Below, piece by piece: positions 12,701-24,605 of a stretch of 64,000 nt of DNA (position 1 is its first letter; every line of letters starts with the position of its first letter). Under the pieces are notes generated by a model. The model saw only the letters and a program-made list of their open reading frames with translations, did not search any database and was not told the origin of the DNA. The stretch is from Beverwykella pulmonaria (lineage: Eukaryota > Ascomycota > Dothideomycetes > Pleosporales > Melanommataceae): contig BCHH01000016.1 in the NCBI GenBank assembly GCA_001599595.1, positions 739,901 to 803,900 on the forward strand, in the 5' to 3' direction. A program made the translations under genes and the position numbers.

Positions 12701-15700
12701 GCGATGGCGATGTTCCTGCATCTTAGTGGACGAAAACCGCCCCCTTGCAGAAGCTCTCTCTCCCTCCCTCCCTCTCAACCTCGTTCTAGACCTGTACTCA
12801 CACCGATCGCTAAAAGTTGTCCAGCTAGTGGAACCGCTACTATCAGTCAGGAAGTCAGTCAAAGAACATATTCACATCCTTTCCCGCTAAATTTGTCGAT
12901 GGGAAAGTCCTTGCATGTGTGGAGACACTTGCCGCTCTTTTCTTTTATCAATAGCTTCGCTACATAACAACAGCTGTGTAGCGATCACCGCCGTATTAAC
13001 CTCAATTATACAATTAACTAGCCCATCTTTTCATAGAGTTGAGGCTGCCCAAGCATCGACAAGCAGCCTACAATGGATGCTCAGCGGCAGCACATCCCTG
13101 AGTTTAACTCTCTAGGCAACGTAATCCAGGACCCGCCCGCTAAAAGTTACTTCTTCCGCCACAGTTCTTATTTCCAGGAGGTTGATCTTGTTTAACTGGT
13201 ACGCCACTCTCTCAACATGTCGGCCTACGAAAACCGACGTCAATCGCTACCTGAACTTGGTATCGTGCAACTTCATCTCTTCTCCCCTCCCCAAAGTTCT
13301 GGGTGACCGCTGCGAGACAGATAACAGAACTAGGGTCTCCAATAAGAAAGACCGGCGTTGTTGTAAGGGTTAGCGCAAAGACTAGGGATCATGGCGGGCC
13401 CACGCTCCAAATAAATCCGTGTGTTGTTCCAAGATTACTGGTCTTAGACTTTTTGGCTCAGACCTGATCCGCATGAGTCCACTGTATGCAACTTTCCCAG
13501 AGGTTTTGCGCCGGACTGGAATTGGCACTTAATCGCTCCTCCAACCACATTGCGTCAGGAATGAAATTCGTCCCTTCCTGCCATGCTCTTTCCGGCATCG
13601 TCAAATAGAGTCTGAAAATCTCCCATCGACTCTCATGCCAATCATCTTATTCTCCTGTCTCAGGCAATGGCGATCTGAATGGTCGTGGGGATGATCTACG
13701 AGAGATCCTCATCTTGCTTATTCGAAGCTAAGCGATTTGTGCCGCCAACTCCTAGCGAATACGATGCATAATGACAAGCTTATCCTAGTTCTCGGGTTCT
13801 GATTTATCCCTGCTCTAAGAGTTAGCCCAGATCATGAGACAAGGGTATCTCTTGCCTGTGGGGAAGGCAGATCCGCAAATTTCAGGAGAAACATCCCACA
13901 TACGCGTTTTCACAGCTGTCTTCTATTATTGTCCAGGTGCATGCGCGACATCGCTCCTCGCAAAATCATTGACAATCAACCGGCTTAAAGTTACAGTAGA
14001 GGGTCACTTATATTCTCAAAGAGCCTACGGCTCCGAGACAGCCACCTCTAGTTTGACGACACACTGGCCGTGGTGTGGGTCGTACCGTGGCTCTGGCGTC
14101 CGAGTAGAACTTACGTGGGGTGCATCTCGCCCTTCCCTCCTCACTCCAAACCGTATCTGATCTACTGTTTTACTAGAAGCCTTCTGTCTTTCTTCCAAAT
14201 CACTTCTTGTCCACCGTTCCATGCGTGGTAGGGAAGATGGCAATGCACTCAAGTGGACCCGCCGGTAGCCTCAACAAACTGATCTGGTGATCTGTCTCAT
14301 CCGGTGCCCGTGATTGCTTTCCTGTATGGCGTGCCGTCGGGAATTTTACATCGTGGGTTGAACGTTCTCAAGCCTATTAATCTCCTAGTGCTTTCGTTCA
14401 TTCGACTAATTGCTGTGGCTGCAGGATTATCGGATCACATCACGCCACCTTCACATCAACTCTTCTGCCAATGCATTATGCGATTACTCGGATTTCTTCC
14501 CATCCTCGAGCAACTGCATGCAACGATCAGGGACCGTGAAAACCTTCCGAACTTCAAATCCGACGTCAGTTACTCGTCACTAAATGATGCTTCTACCTAA
14601 ATTCACAAGTTCTTTGGGATTGTGGCTTACTTGACGACGAGGCTCTCAGCTTTTGTCTAGCTTTTTGACTTCAGCTGTCGCTTCAATGATGCTCCGCTAT
14701 GACGTGATATGATAGGACTCTTCCTCTGTTGAATATCTCCTGTGGCTTATATGTTCTAGCTGTCTATGGATTATTATCGCTTCAACCAACCGAATCTTCA
14801 GTGGTGAACAGCGTGTTATTGGTCTCCAACGCTAGGAAAAATTTGCGCACCGCAGAAAACTTACGAGGCCGAGAACACGTCCAATGCTATTCTAAGATGC
14901 TATTATTGTTTGCAGACCTACGAATTCGGATTGCGTACGTGTCCGCCTAGGGCCAGGCGTAAATAGACCGGGCCAGGCGTGGGGTCGGGGGAGCCTCGCG
15001 TAGATATCACCAGGGTGACTTCGCAGGCTCGAACTGGCTCTTACAAATATGAATTTCATTAACGGTAGTCTGAGGGTCGTGTTGGCTCTTTGTAAGTCTT
15101 CATGAAATTCTTTGTCCATGGCATCCTTCCTACGATCAATCGCGCACAGAAATAATTGGATGACAGCTTGGCGAGAAGATCCCTTAAAAACCATTACAGT
15201 CTTTGCCCTTGTGGATGACATTGACATCGAGCTGAAGTAACCACTCTTTAAGTATCAACCTTCATGCCAGCCAATTATGATCAGTATGCTCCTCATTTTC
15301 GCCTTTCCGCAAAGAACTGGTTTGGAACTCACCCCCGCAGTGCTTTGGGTGTCAACCGAATATATCACAGGGAAACTGTACCGTGATTCACACGTCAAGC
15401 ACATTTCAGGGCTTTGAAACATCTAGATCATGGCTATCCGGTGCTCGATCCTCCTCGCTTGGATGGAGGCAGGGGCTGGTGGCATTTGATGCGAAGCTTT
15501 ACTCTCTTAACACTGCAGGTTTACTATAGAGCCATGCAGTGGACTACTGTTACCAGAACTCTGAGGTCGGAAATGGAGCAGTCAATCTAATAGCTCGCAA
15601 CTTTCAGCTTCATAGACGTCACATGTTACGATTTTGGGGTCAGGAGACGGGTGCAGCAGTTCGGGAAGAAATAGATGAGCGATTTTGAGGCTTATGTACA

Positions 15701-17102
15701 TCGGCATAAACTCACGGGCCGGGTCTCGGTAAAGTAATCATGCGTGCCTGCGTGTACGAAAGAGATGGTCCACATTGATGATAATCATACAGGATATTCT
15801 AGGATGTAAGTAAACTAACCATGCGTTAAGGTTGACTATTCTTCGTGCCATTCGGCAGGTCTTTGAAGAAGTAAAGCTACCGTATATTTGCTTATAAATT
15901 GTAATCTGATACCCGCGAAGAAGAGAAAAGACGCGCCCGCCCATAATTAATGGAGTGCGCCTAGGGGGTTTTTCTCCCTCATCTTGTGACGTTGATAAAG
16001 CAAAAGCAAAACGGATCGCACATGACTGAAGAAGCTCACGTTTTGTCGTATTTGCAATTCTAGACAGGATACTGCATCACGATCATACACCAAACGTTTC
16101 TGCGTTTTAACTGGTGATGGTAAGATGCAGAGAAGGGTCTTTAGCCACACATGGTGTTAGGATGTCTTTGATGTCCGAAAATGTTTTCATGGGGAGAAAC
16201 ACACATTCATTTGCAAAAGGTATCTTGCCTTTTGATATATTGCGAAGTAGAGTTTTAATTTAGCGGGACTCATGACCTTGATTAGGCTCGACTTTGATTA
16301 CCTGATGTTACGTAAACAGAGAGAAGAGGACAAGCTGCTGCTGTACGGGTGCTTAAGACGCAATTTAACGTGGCTAATGAGATGGTAAGTTAGCAAAACC
16401 CTCTTGGAGCTTGACCTCATAAAAATTTCTTTTTCGGAAAATGCAAATGAAAATGAAATAGTAAGATAAAACTTCATTGCACTTCAGACCTCCGATGTAT
16501 ACTGAACCTTTACAGAGATTTGTAGGAGGAAGAAGAAGCTTTGAGGCACATCTGCGCCACGATTTAGCTGTATTCGGAGAGACCTGAACATGCACCAATA
16601 CCCTGCCTCATCCATCGTTCATTCATCATAGCACAAACTCATATCTATGAAGAAATCGTCGTCCTCGTAAGACACACTCTCTGTGTCATAGTCTGAGAGG
16701 GAACAAGTATCGCGACGCCTTCTTGACAGCCATTGTTTGCGATGACTTTGCGCCCAGTGCGACACGTTCACGACACGGACTAAGGACTACATTCATAACA
16801 CTTTCTAGAATGCCTTTCAGACTCTGAAGCTATAATTCACATTTGTTGACCTTCCCATTCACTGCCTTTCCCGCAGCCCCTCAACCCACCTGCACTGCCA
16901 CCATAGCACCGCCACCATACAGCTTATTTTCAGCCACAGCCCTCCGCCCTTTTTACGTCCGAATCTGGCGATGACTGTTCCAGAGTTCACGCCCAATGCA
17001 CTGATTTACTTTACTAATAGAAGTATGAAGCAGCATACATAAGTATAGGCAGTCGCTTGAGGCCGGCCTCCTTCCCAATCACAACCAAATTCTATCGCCA
17101 AT
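6797..17102. other. 10.3 kb gene-free stretch of normal base composition
   Basis: Between the divergent homeobox and PARP-like genes I find no convincing coding gene. 6.8-10.8 kb is GC-rich and opens many overlapping frames on both strands by composition alone; none continues across a splice site or shows a domain. 10.8-17.1 kb is balanced in composition with frames mostly below 110 codons. A short four-copy 11-bp repeat (10060-10103) and a doubled GGGCCAGGCGT near 14950-14984 are the only repeats noticed. Unlike the transposon-rich half of the window, this stretch is not AT-rich and carries no transposon remnants that I can recognise. Confidence 0.5.
10060..10103. repeat. 11-bp tandem repeat, four copies
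   Basis: Four successive 11-mers of the form GCCATCGCGCY / GCCATCRCACC, with a few substitutions, lie end to end. Confidence 0.8.
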
Positions 17103-18734
17103 ATGGAGAACTCTTGGGATGACTTCTCAGACGACGAAAGCGGCGATGAGTTTTATGGAGAGCAGATTGAAGTTGAGGAAATCGATCTGCCCAATTTCAA
17201 ACAAGTCCGCGAGATCAATGCCCGACGCGTGGTGGACATGATCGATGCTAACTTCCCCTCCGAGATGAACTATCGTGGATACATTCCCACCAAACATTTC
17301 AGCTTTGGATTCGACGAGCTGGAACTCAGGATAACCGTTGATCTGCAGAATACTCAAATTCCAATCACTACTCACGTGGAGAATTACGACATCCAGTCGC
17401 GGCGACAAATCGACGCAATCCGGTGGTCTCTCAGAGAGTCTGCGGCAAATGAAATCGCACCGTATGGGAATGCCCTCACAATTTTTGATTGTGGAATCAT
17501 CATACTGCGTCTACTGGAAGAGATTACAGGCTATGTTCGGGAATATCGTAAACAGTTTTTAGTTGAATCGAAGGACAAGACCAAGTACTGGGATATCACT
17601 AAGATCAACAACATCAACCCCTTCCTGGACCCCAAGCTGGAAATGAAGGGTGTTGATCTTAACTCCATTCAAGGTGCAGCCACCGATCTTCTTGGAAAAA
17701 CTCCTGCTCAAATTTGCACCGACATCCTTCCGGATTGGCGGATCCTGCATTGCGAAAATGTCCTTCGTCGAGATTTGTTGAACAAGTTTCTTCAGTTCCA
17801 GCATGGGCTTCGCGACAGACTAATGGATGAGACAACTCAACATCTGAAGGACTGTGTCCCACGGGAATATCAACGGTCTAGAGATGGTGCCGCTAGCAAA
17901 GAACAGCTCGTGGAGTATTTGACACAAGTTCGGACCACATTTCACGGGACACGTCGCGAGCTCGTTCCTTCGATTGTCCAACACGGCTTCTTAAAGCCTG
18001 GTGATGTCCACCCACTCACCAAAAAGCCACTGCCTATTTTCAACGGCAGTGTCTATGGTCAAGGAATCTACACGTCTCCAGAAGCGGATTACGCGTTGCT
18101 GTATAGTGAAGGAGATGGAGTAGAGAGGACTCCATCACAACTTCCAGGACTCAAACTCATTGTTTGTGCAGTAATCATGGGCCGGACCGCATGCCTCCGT
18201 TGGGAAGACGAATGGCAGGATCAAACTGAGCCATATCCGAAATCAGACAGCCACGTCAACGACAGTCTACTTGCCTACATTGCCTTCAACTCCGCGCAGG
18301 TTCTCCCATGTTACGTACTCCATATTGACTGGATGGGCAAGAACCACGAAGACGAAGAGGACTTTGTTACCAAGTTCACTGCACGATACGCCAGTGGACC
18401 TTCAGGCAAGCGAAAGAGGTATACGGCTGATGAGTCTCTCATGCCGGGAGACAAGCAGCGCAAGAAGCAAGAGCTGATTGCGAAAGGGCAAAAATTCTTT
18501 GCTTACGGATTTGGTCCAGTTGAAGGGAAAAAGCTTGTTATCGAGGATGTTGCGGATATCGACGATGACGAGGAAGATTACGGAGAATATCAAGCTGCCA
18601 GGATGGACACAGAGGCAAAGAGCACGAATATTTGGAGCTGGGGCAAGCTTGACGGAGAGACTGCCTACGATGAATATGCAACTGCAAGGAAGTCTAGAAT
18701 CAATAGACGGAATCCTGACTCTGGCGAGAGCTAG
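17103..18734 (+). CDS. PARP-fold (ADP-ribosyltransferase-like) protein
   Basis: Single exon, 543 residues, ATG in a good context (CGCCAATATGG), acidic N-terminus. The C-terminal half holds a PARP-type catalytic fold: TTFHGTRRELV (His281), then GSVYGQGIYTSPEADYALLY (Tyr323, the YGxGIY signature), then LLAYIAFNSAQVLPCYVLHI as the last strands. In canonical PARPs the third catalytic residue is a Glu just before the Tyr of this last element; here the residue is Ala391, so poly-ADP-ribose elongation is unlikely and the protein may be a mono-ADP-ribosyltransferase or an inactive NAD-binding relative. The N-terminal 270 residues are unassigned. A Lys/Arg-rich stretch (about 437-460) and a DDDEEDYGEY acidic stretch follow the catalytic part. 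No zinc finger, WGS or BRCT domain is visible. Function is inferred from the fold only. Confidence 0.85.
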   Translation: MENSWDDFSDDESGDEFYGEQIEVEEIDLPNFKQVREINARRVVDMIDANFPSEMNYRGYIPTKHFSFGFDELELRITVDLQNTQIPITTHVENYDIQSRRQIDAIRWSLRESAANEIAPYGNALTIFDCGIIILRLLEEITGYVREYRKQFLVESKDKTKYWDITKINNINPFLDPKLEMKGVDLNSIQGAATDLLGKTPAQICTDILPDWRILHCENVLRRDLLNKFLQFQHGLRDRLMDETTQHLKDCVPREYQRSRDGAASKEQLVEYLTQVRTTFHGTRRELVPSIVQHGFLKPGDVHPLTKKPLPIFNGSVYGQGIYTSPEADYALLYSEGDGVERTPSQLPGLKLIVCAVIMGRTACLRWEDEWQDQTEPYPKSDSHVNDSLLAYIAFNSAQVLPCYVLHIDWMGKNHEDEEDFVTKFTARYASGPSGKRKRYTADESLMPGDKQRKKQELIAKGQKFFAYGFGPVEGKKLVIEDVADIDDDEEDYGEYQAARMDTEAKSTNIWSWGKLDGETAYDEYATARKSRINRRNPDSGES

Positions 18735-19307
18735 ATTCGTACAATTCCTGAACGTTATCAGTTTAGGTGCCGTGGTCGTTGGGCGAAAATATCTTCACGC
18801 GTTGTCGACTCTCGACAATTCAACAAATTTCGGGTGCGTGCCAAGTCACCTAGGCCGTAGCTAGCCCCTCAAACTGCTAGCCCCTAGCATTTCATTTTCG
18901 ACATCCCGATTCCAGGCATATTTTAAGATTCTTTATCACTGACACTGTACGCTCCCGCGTCCGAGGAGAACAAACAAAAATGCTTGTAAGGAGATCTTAA
19001 GAAGATTGGCCTCACTTTATTCGCATCGAGCTACATTGACGTATGTGTGTTGAAAGGAGAGTCAGTGAGGTCAATGCACAGGTGGATGGGCACCTCGGCT
19101 ACGGGAGTGAAATGTGGGGTAAGGCTGAACGACACTACGAGCATAGAGTCAGCAAACTGCTAGACTAACGAGCATCAAAATCTTGGTACAAATAAATTAA
19201 CTTTAAGGATTCAATCAAAGGGCATTTCCATACCTGAAGATATCCGATAGCCCGTTCAAATACATTCCTAAAGTTCGCCGACGCTGGGCCAACTATCACC
19301 CTCCAAA
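18735..19307. other. intergenic
   Basis: 573 bp holding the 3' end of the PARP-like gene and the promoter of the hydratase gene. Nothing else seen. Confidence 0.6.
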
Positions 19308-20243
19308 ATGGCAACTCCAACAACAATCAACCTCCCCGCGATCAAAGCCCGCTCTTGGACGTTGAAAACAACATACACAGTATCCGACATAATATCCTAC
19401 AACCTCGCTCTCGGTGCCTCAGGCTCATCTCTCCCTCTCGTCTACGAAGCCCACCCCAAATTTCATGCGCTACCCACATATGGTGCTGTCCCCTGCATCG
19501 CGATCATGGGCCAAGTGCATGCTGCTATGTTCGATTTCTTGCCGAACTTTCAAGGCCACAATCACGTTCACGGTGAGCACTACCTCAGTCTCAAAAACGC
19601 ATATCCGGTTCCGAAGGGGAGTGAAAAAGTACGGTTGGAGACTACGGCGAGGGTTGTGGATATAGTGGCGAGGCGGACTGGAGTGCTAGTTTGCGTTGAA
19701 ATTGTCACTCGGGATGAGAGCTCTGGGATGGTGATCTGTGAGAATGAGTGGGCTGGTTTCGTCATGCGAACACCTTCCTCGGGCGCAAACCCAACGCAGA
19801 TTCCTCGTGGTGACCGAACGGCTATTCATCCTACGCCCACTCGTAAGCCAGATAAGATCCTCACTCACCAGACGACGCCTGAACAAGCAGCTCTGTACCG
19901 CGCCGCGTCAGGCGATCTCAATGCCCTGCACATTGATCCTGAGACCGCGAAGGCGGCGGGTTTCAAGGCGCCAATATTGACAGGCACTTGTACATTAGGA
20001 ATTGCGGTTAGGCACGTGCTTGAAGCTTTTGTAGACGGGGACGCAAGAAGGTTTGGGAGCGTGAGATTGAGACTTAGCGGACCAGTCTTTGCAGCACTGG
20101 GGGAGCAGGCTAAGACAGAGATGTGGAGAGATGACGAGAGGGTGTTGTTCAGGATGGTGGTGAAAGATGAGGGGAAGGAACGGACAGCACTGAGCCAGGG
20201 TTGTGTGGTTTTGAACCAGGAGAGGGATGGACCGAGATTATAG
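19308..20243 (+). CDS. MaoC / hydratase-2 domain protein (2-enoyl-CoA hydratase-like)
   Basis: Single exon, 311 residues. It has the double hot-dog layout of eukaryotic hydratase 2: an N-terminal non-catalytic half (about residues 15-155) and a C-terminal half with the hydratase-2 signature SGDLNALHIDP, in which Asp203 and His208 keep the spacing of the catalytic pair, followed by GFKAPILTGTCTLG. The family hydrates trans-2-enoyl-CoA to (3R)-hydroxyacyl-CoA in peroxisomal beta-oxidation. Here the domain is free-standing, not fused to the dehydrogenase part of the multifunctional enzyme. The protein ends Pro-Arg-Leu, which only loosely resembles a PTS1 peroxisomal signal, so localisation is uncertain. 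Similar stand-alone hydratases occur in fungal secondary metabolism, but no cluster is visible around this gene. Confidence 0.88.
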   Translation: MATPTTINLPAIKARSWTLKTTYTVSDIISYNLALGASGSSLPLVYEAHPKFHALPTYGAVPCIAIMGQVHAAMFDFLPNFQGHNHVHGEHYLSLKNAYPVPKGSEKVRLETTARVVDIVARRTGVLVCVEIVTRDESSGMVICENEWAGFVMRTPSSGANPTQIPRGDRTAIHPTPTRKPDKILTHQTTPEQAALYRAASGDLNALHIDPETAKAAGFKAPILTGTCTLGIAVRHVLEAFVDGDARRFGSVRLRLSGPVFAALGEQAKTEMWRDDERVLFRMVVKDEGKERTALSQGCVVLNQERDGPRL

Positions 20244-21929
20244 GTATTGGTTAGTGTAAGTACATCGAGATCATATATGTCATATGAATCGACGCAGACA
20301 GCTTCGATATACCAGAGAAGTCAATGTGTGTTTTTGGGTAAGTATCTAGTGTTTTGTTCGACCTTTAGCTACAGTTCATCTGGAGCTTGAATATTGAATT
20401 ACACGAACTTTAGAATATACTGAAGATAACTAGGAAGAGCTTAGAGAAGCTGAGCTTTCCCACTAGTTCATACTTTGAGGTTTAAGGAGATAAATGTCTT
20501 TCACCCTCTGCCATCGAACCGCTAGGACCAACCTCACCATTCATTGTTCTATAAGAATACCGCACACGCTTCCGCCNCCCCCCACCCCACCAAAAAAAAA
20601 AAAAAAAAAACGAATGACTGTAGTTAAATGCTCGCTTAAGACTAGAGAAAGGATAAAATCGGATATGAGTCCAACTTCTAGATAAGATTCGTCGTACCAT
20701 TGAGATTCTATTTATCGTCGTTATCGAAAATGCCTAGCCGCAACACTTGTCCATTTCTGGTAAAAGAATTCCATTCTGCGAGCTAGACGTCACTTTTAGT
20801 ACAGGACATAGAAGCCTAATTATGATGGCTGTATTGTTCTAACACAGCAGAAGATCGTTGGACTGATCATGTCGTCTCTCTATATGACCTTTACAGCTAC
20901 TTGTAGCATAGCCACTAGTTAGCGCTGTAAGGCCGGTTTTGCCTGTACATGTTGTAAGGCTGGTACCGGGCCTGTACATGTTGTAAGGCTGGTACCGGGC
21001 CTGTACGAAGGCAGTATGGCTGTGATGTCATGTGATGTAGCCTATTAGTGTTCCACCGCTGCCAATGTGGCTTGGCAGCGATTCGTCTCTCTTACAATAC
21101 ACTCCTATCTACCTCCAACCCTACTCTCAACCCTATTTAGTGCGAGACAACCCACCTACCTTACAAGCGCGCGAGTTAAGGCGCAATATGGGGGCTCTAC
21201 GCAGACCTGCTAATTCGGGATTGACATGTTCTAGCCTGGCTCAGGAGTAACATTGTCACAGTACAGGCGCCTGGGCAATTGATTCGAGAGGGGTGCTATT
21301 TCCTTTCATGTCTCAGACCCAGATGAAATATAAGCCAAGATAACGCCGAGCTGCAGCCACTAGCGCGGAAGTCTTGCTCCAACGGAATAAGCATGACTAT
21401 GGACGGATTCACTGAGGCTGAATCTTCCAGCGTCATGGAGTCCCCGAAACCGCCTAGGGCTGTGGAAGGGTCGTCACTTGACGCATAGGAGGCCAAGTCC
21501 AAAACAAGACACAGCTTGCTACCCTGCTTATTCATTAGGAAGCGTGGTGCCAACTACGTGGAAGTTGACAGTAGCGATAACGAGGAAAGAGATTACTCCG
21601 AAGTATAGACGCTGGAGCCGGACTTCAGATCCAGCGATACACGATTCGGGTCACATTCATTGCTGATGGCCCTTGGGACCAGTGCACAACGAATGCAAAA
21701 GATGTCCTGGGATTCGTAGCAGTTTCGAAGGACGAGTTGGGTACGACCTCGAGGAAATTGGCAGACACATGGATGGTGGTGGACTGTTCAAGCACAACCG
21801 GAAACTAATGTACGGGAATGACTCGATTTGTTAGACATTTTAAAATGAGAGTATGACATGAAGATGTCGCCTAAAATGAAAAAAAAAAAAAACGATCATG
21901 TAGGCTCCAAATACGGAGAATATGTCTCC
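20244..21929. other. intergenic, AT-rich, old repeat debris
   Basis: No gene seen. Contains a C-rich/A19 tract at about 20577-20610 with one undetermined base (20577), a 29-bp tandem repeat (20942-21006) and an A12 run near 21880. Confidence 0.5.
20942..21006. repeat. 29-bp tandem repeat, 2.2 copies
   Basis: CCTGTACATGTTGTAAGGCT followed by GGTACCGGG is repeated perfectly at 20942-20970 and 20971-20999; a third copy breaks off after CCTGTAC at 21006. Confidence 0.9.
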
Positions 21930-22060
21930 TGTAAGCCGAGGACACCATAATGTCACGTGGATATGCCACTGACTAATCAGTCCGTCATATATATATCAGC
22001 TGTACATACATCACATACAATACACATCTTGACACCTCTTCCTCCGCCCTCCAGCTTACA
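21930..22060 (+). mobile_element. TGTAAGCC-family short element, copy 1
   Basis: 131 bp starting TGTAAGCCGAGGACACC and ending CTCCAGCTTACA, flanked by the perfect 5-bp duplication TCTCC (21925-21929 and 22061-22065). Near-identical copies lie at 38132-38264 and 51897-52028. TG..CA ends with 5-bp duplications fit a solo LTR or a miniature LTR element; the 7-bp inverted TGTAAGC ends also allow a MITE. Confidence 0.8.
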
Positions 22061-22095
22061 TCTCCACATGAGTCGAAAATTAGCATGAGGATATC

Positions 22096-22124
22096 AAAAC
22101 AAAACAAAACAAAACAAAACAAAA
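22096..22124. repeat. (AAAAC)n microsatellite
   Basis: Five perfect AAAAC units followed by AAAA. Confidence 0.95.
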
Positions 22125-22176
22125 TTGTAGTCAGGCCTAATAATTCCCCAAAGCCGTGATCCTTGTTAGGTGCTGT

Positions 22177-23435
22177 CTAAATGAGTGGCATGCCCAAAGC
22201 TTCACGCCTCGACTTAGACTTCGGGTCCAAATATGGCACTTCACCGATACTAGACGCTCGCACTCCAGTCCGGTTTCCATCAACGAGATGTGTATCAGGC
22301 TGTCAAGAAATCAGCGACTCTACCTTCACTATCCTTCCCATATCGCCAAATACACTTACCGTAGCAGCGTGCCAGACACAACTATTGTTCCAAATAGCCG
22401 CTGCATTCTTTGTCCACTTCATCCTCGCAATGCAATCATGATTCCTCGTAATCAACCGCATCACATAGTCCCGAATCATTTGGTCCTCATAGCTGTACAC
22501 GCCATTGATTTTGGTAACATGCAGGCCCACACCCGCAAATATTGCTTTCCATCCGGTGACACGATTCGTCCTCACAACGGGATGTGACGGCGCAAACTCA
22601 TCGCCCACATTGAGAGGCGAGCCCCGCGGAGACATGACTTCGTAGTTCCCTGCAGTGGCAGCAGACTTGAACACAGGTTGTGCACAAGTCGCGGTGAGAG
22701 TCTCAAGGTAGGATCGAAAGGAGGGCGACATGCGGTCGTAAATCTCGTAACCGGAGCACCAGAGCGTGTCCCCACCATGAGGGGGCGTTTCTTCCATTTT
22801 CAGGAAGCTGAAATCTGAAGGTACGGTCTCGAAGGTGGAGTCGCTGTGCCATTCTCGAGACAAATCTTTCGGCTCGTCTAGCCCTTTTCTAGCCATCGTT
22901 TTGTAAATCTTCTTCTGAGCTTCTGAGTTGATTACATAGCTAGAGGCAGTTAACGTCGATTCAACCTTGAAACGGGGGCATGATGAACTTGCATGTTCTC
23001 ATCTGTAGTCCCATTCGGCATCGTCAGATTTCCTGTGTCCCGATATATTGGGTGTACATGCAATCCATTCTCCTCGGGCCTCCCACTTAGTTTCCCAACC
23101 AAATCGCAGAAGCGCTTCTGGTCCGGCACGTTTAGATCATCCTGATCTCTGAAAAAGACGACTCCACGTTCGGAAATGATGACTGCCAGATCTCGGATTT
23201 GCTCTTCGGCGTTTGGGGCATTCAGAATATCAGTGACCTTTACAGTAGGATATTCGCGGCCGATGATGGGTGTGATCTCAAAGTATGGGAGGTGGTCGAG
23301 TGAGCCAGAGTACTTGAGAGGTGTTGGGCACGAGGGACAAAATGTAGGGATGCTATGAGACGATGTTCTATTCGAGGTACCGTTCGCACCGTTTGCGGTA
23401 TTCTCTGTTGTGGGAACCATGATACACGCTCTCAA
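22177..23435 (-). CDS. TauD/TfdA-type Fe(II)/2-oxoglutarate dioxygenase
   Basis: Three exons on the minus strand. Exon 1 starts at ATG 23435 (or 23420, before VPTTEN) and runs to about 22968. Exon 2 ends at 22360 (GTAAGT donor) and exon 3 is 22177-22299. The fold is the alpha-ketoglutarate dioxygenase type: ISERGVVFFRDQ in exon 1, then WHSDSTFE (metal-binding His and Asp of the HxD pair), GGDTLWCSGYEIYD, HPVVRTNRVTGWKAIF, the third ligand His in VWHAAT at the end of exon 2, and the 2-oxoglutarate Arg in the exon 3 stretch GVRASSIGEVPYLDP. Such enzymes hydroxylate taurine, sulfonates or secondary metabolites in the cytosol; substrate cannot be read from the sequence. The first intron boundary (about 22900-22968) is not clean: the best acceptor by homology leaves a frame offset, so a different splice or a small lesion is possible. 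Confidence 0.85.
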
Positions 23436-24474
23436 TATATATTGAAGGGGCGGAGATAGAACTAATGAGAAATGGTAAGATGATGCTCTGAGCGGTTTTA
23501 TGGGTGGTGGCTATGGTTATGCGGGGTATCAAATATTCCGCCTAACCAGGTACCTACTAGGTCCACGGCAGTGCATTGATTCGTCATGTCTCTTTGGAGC
23601 TCAAAAAGGTGTCAGCAACAGGACAAAGAGGTAAATCTTAGCCTACGCAGCGCTATTGTATTTGCCAGAAGAGCTATATATATATCATAGAAGATATACG
23701 ACGAACTTTTCATACATGGTACAGAGCAACGATATAGCCAAGGTACCAAGGGTAAATAACAAAACCAGGGACGGTCGTGGAGTTCTTGATTTCAAAACCC
23801 AAAGCCACTCGAGACATCTCCTATCACCTTTAGGTGGGAGTTGTGCAAGTGCCGAGAAACAACCTGAGTGGATCCAGCGTTGGGGGAGATGCGGTTTGCC
23901 CCACACTCCTGCCCCGCATTTCGATGCTCCACTTCTCCAACTTCTTCGGTTCGTCCATGGAATGCCAAATGTCGAGACCTAGGAAACATCGTTCTGTCCT
24001 GCTATGGGCAACTCACTTGACTTTCCTTTGCGGGACTTGGTGATCCTCAAAAGTTATATCCATCCAACTTTACACATTTGGTCTTGCGCGATATGACGCC
24101 TGATATGGTGCGGAGTAACTCCATACAGCTAAGTCTGTGTGCACAAGCATACCAAACATCGCGACGCGTTCAATCCCTACACGATCAACCCATCACCACA
24201 TAATAATGTTGGGCTTGTTTGGCGCAGAAATTTTAGGAACCTGTAAAGGTGGTGAGCTTGCACCTGCGACACGCAGTTCAATTATCTCTAAGTAGGAGGC
24301 TGGTATATTGAATTAGGATTTAGTAGCTGAATATGGCGTGCATCAGAACGCGATCTCCGCCACAATCAAGCGCTAGAAACAGCACCACACTCTTGAAAAT
24401 TTACCTTGATCTAGCCGTCCTGAGATAACCACGAGTCGCTAGAAACGCATGCTCGTCAAATTTGCGCAACTATC
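23436..24474. other. intergenic, no gene seen
   Basis: AT-rich sequence with only short frames; nothing recognisable. Confidence 0.5.
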
Positions 24475-24605
24475 TGTAACGGGTTAAGCTTGTCCAGATG
24501 TAGTTAGTTGGTCTTAGTCGGACAGCTTATAAGCAGCTCTGACTTGATCTGCCCCAGAATAACGCAGTCGCCATATGATCATTGTCCCTGTGGAAAACCC
24601 TTAAA
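24475..24605 (+). mobile_element. TGTAACGG-family short element, copy A
   Basis: 131 bp from TGTAACGGG to CCCTTAAA, flanked by the 5-bp duplication CTATC (24470-24474 and 24606-24610). The right end has TTAAA where the relatives have TTACA. Shares GCTCTGACTTGATCT and AACGCAGTCGCCATAT with copy B at 24823 and, inverted, with 45552-45685. Confidence 0.75.

Noticed and set aside
14892..15227. 111-codon minus-strand ORF (MSMSSTRAKTV...)
   Set aside because: The first half is protein-like but nothing is recognisable and no exon continues it; not enough support.
20577..20610. C-rich plus A19 tract as a retroposed poly(A) tail
   Set aside because: No gene copy or target duplication next to it; more likely a simple-sequence tract with an uncertain base call.
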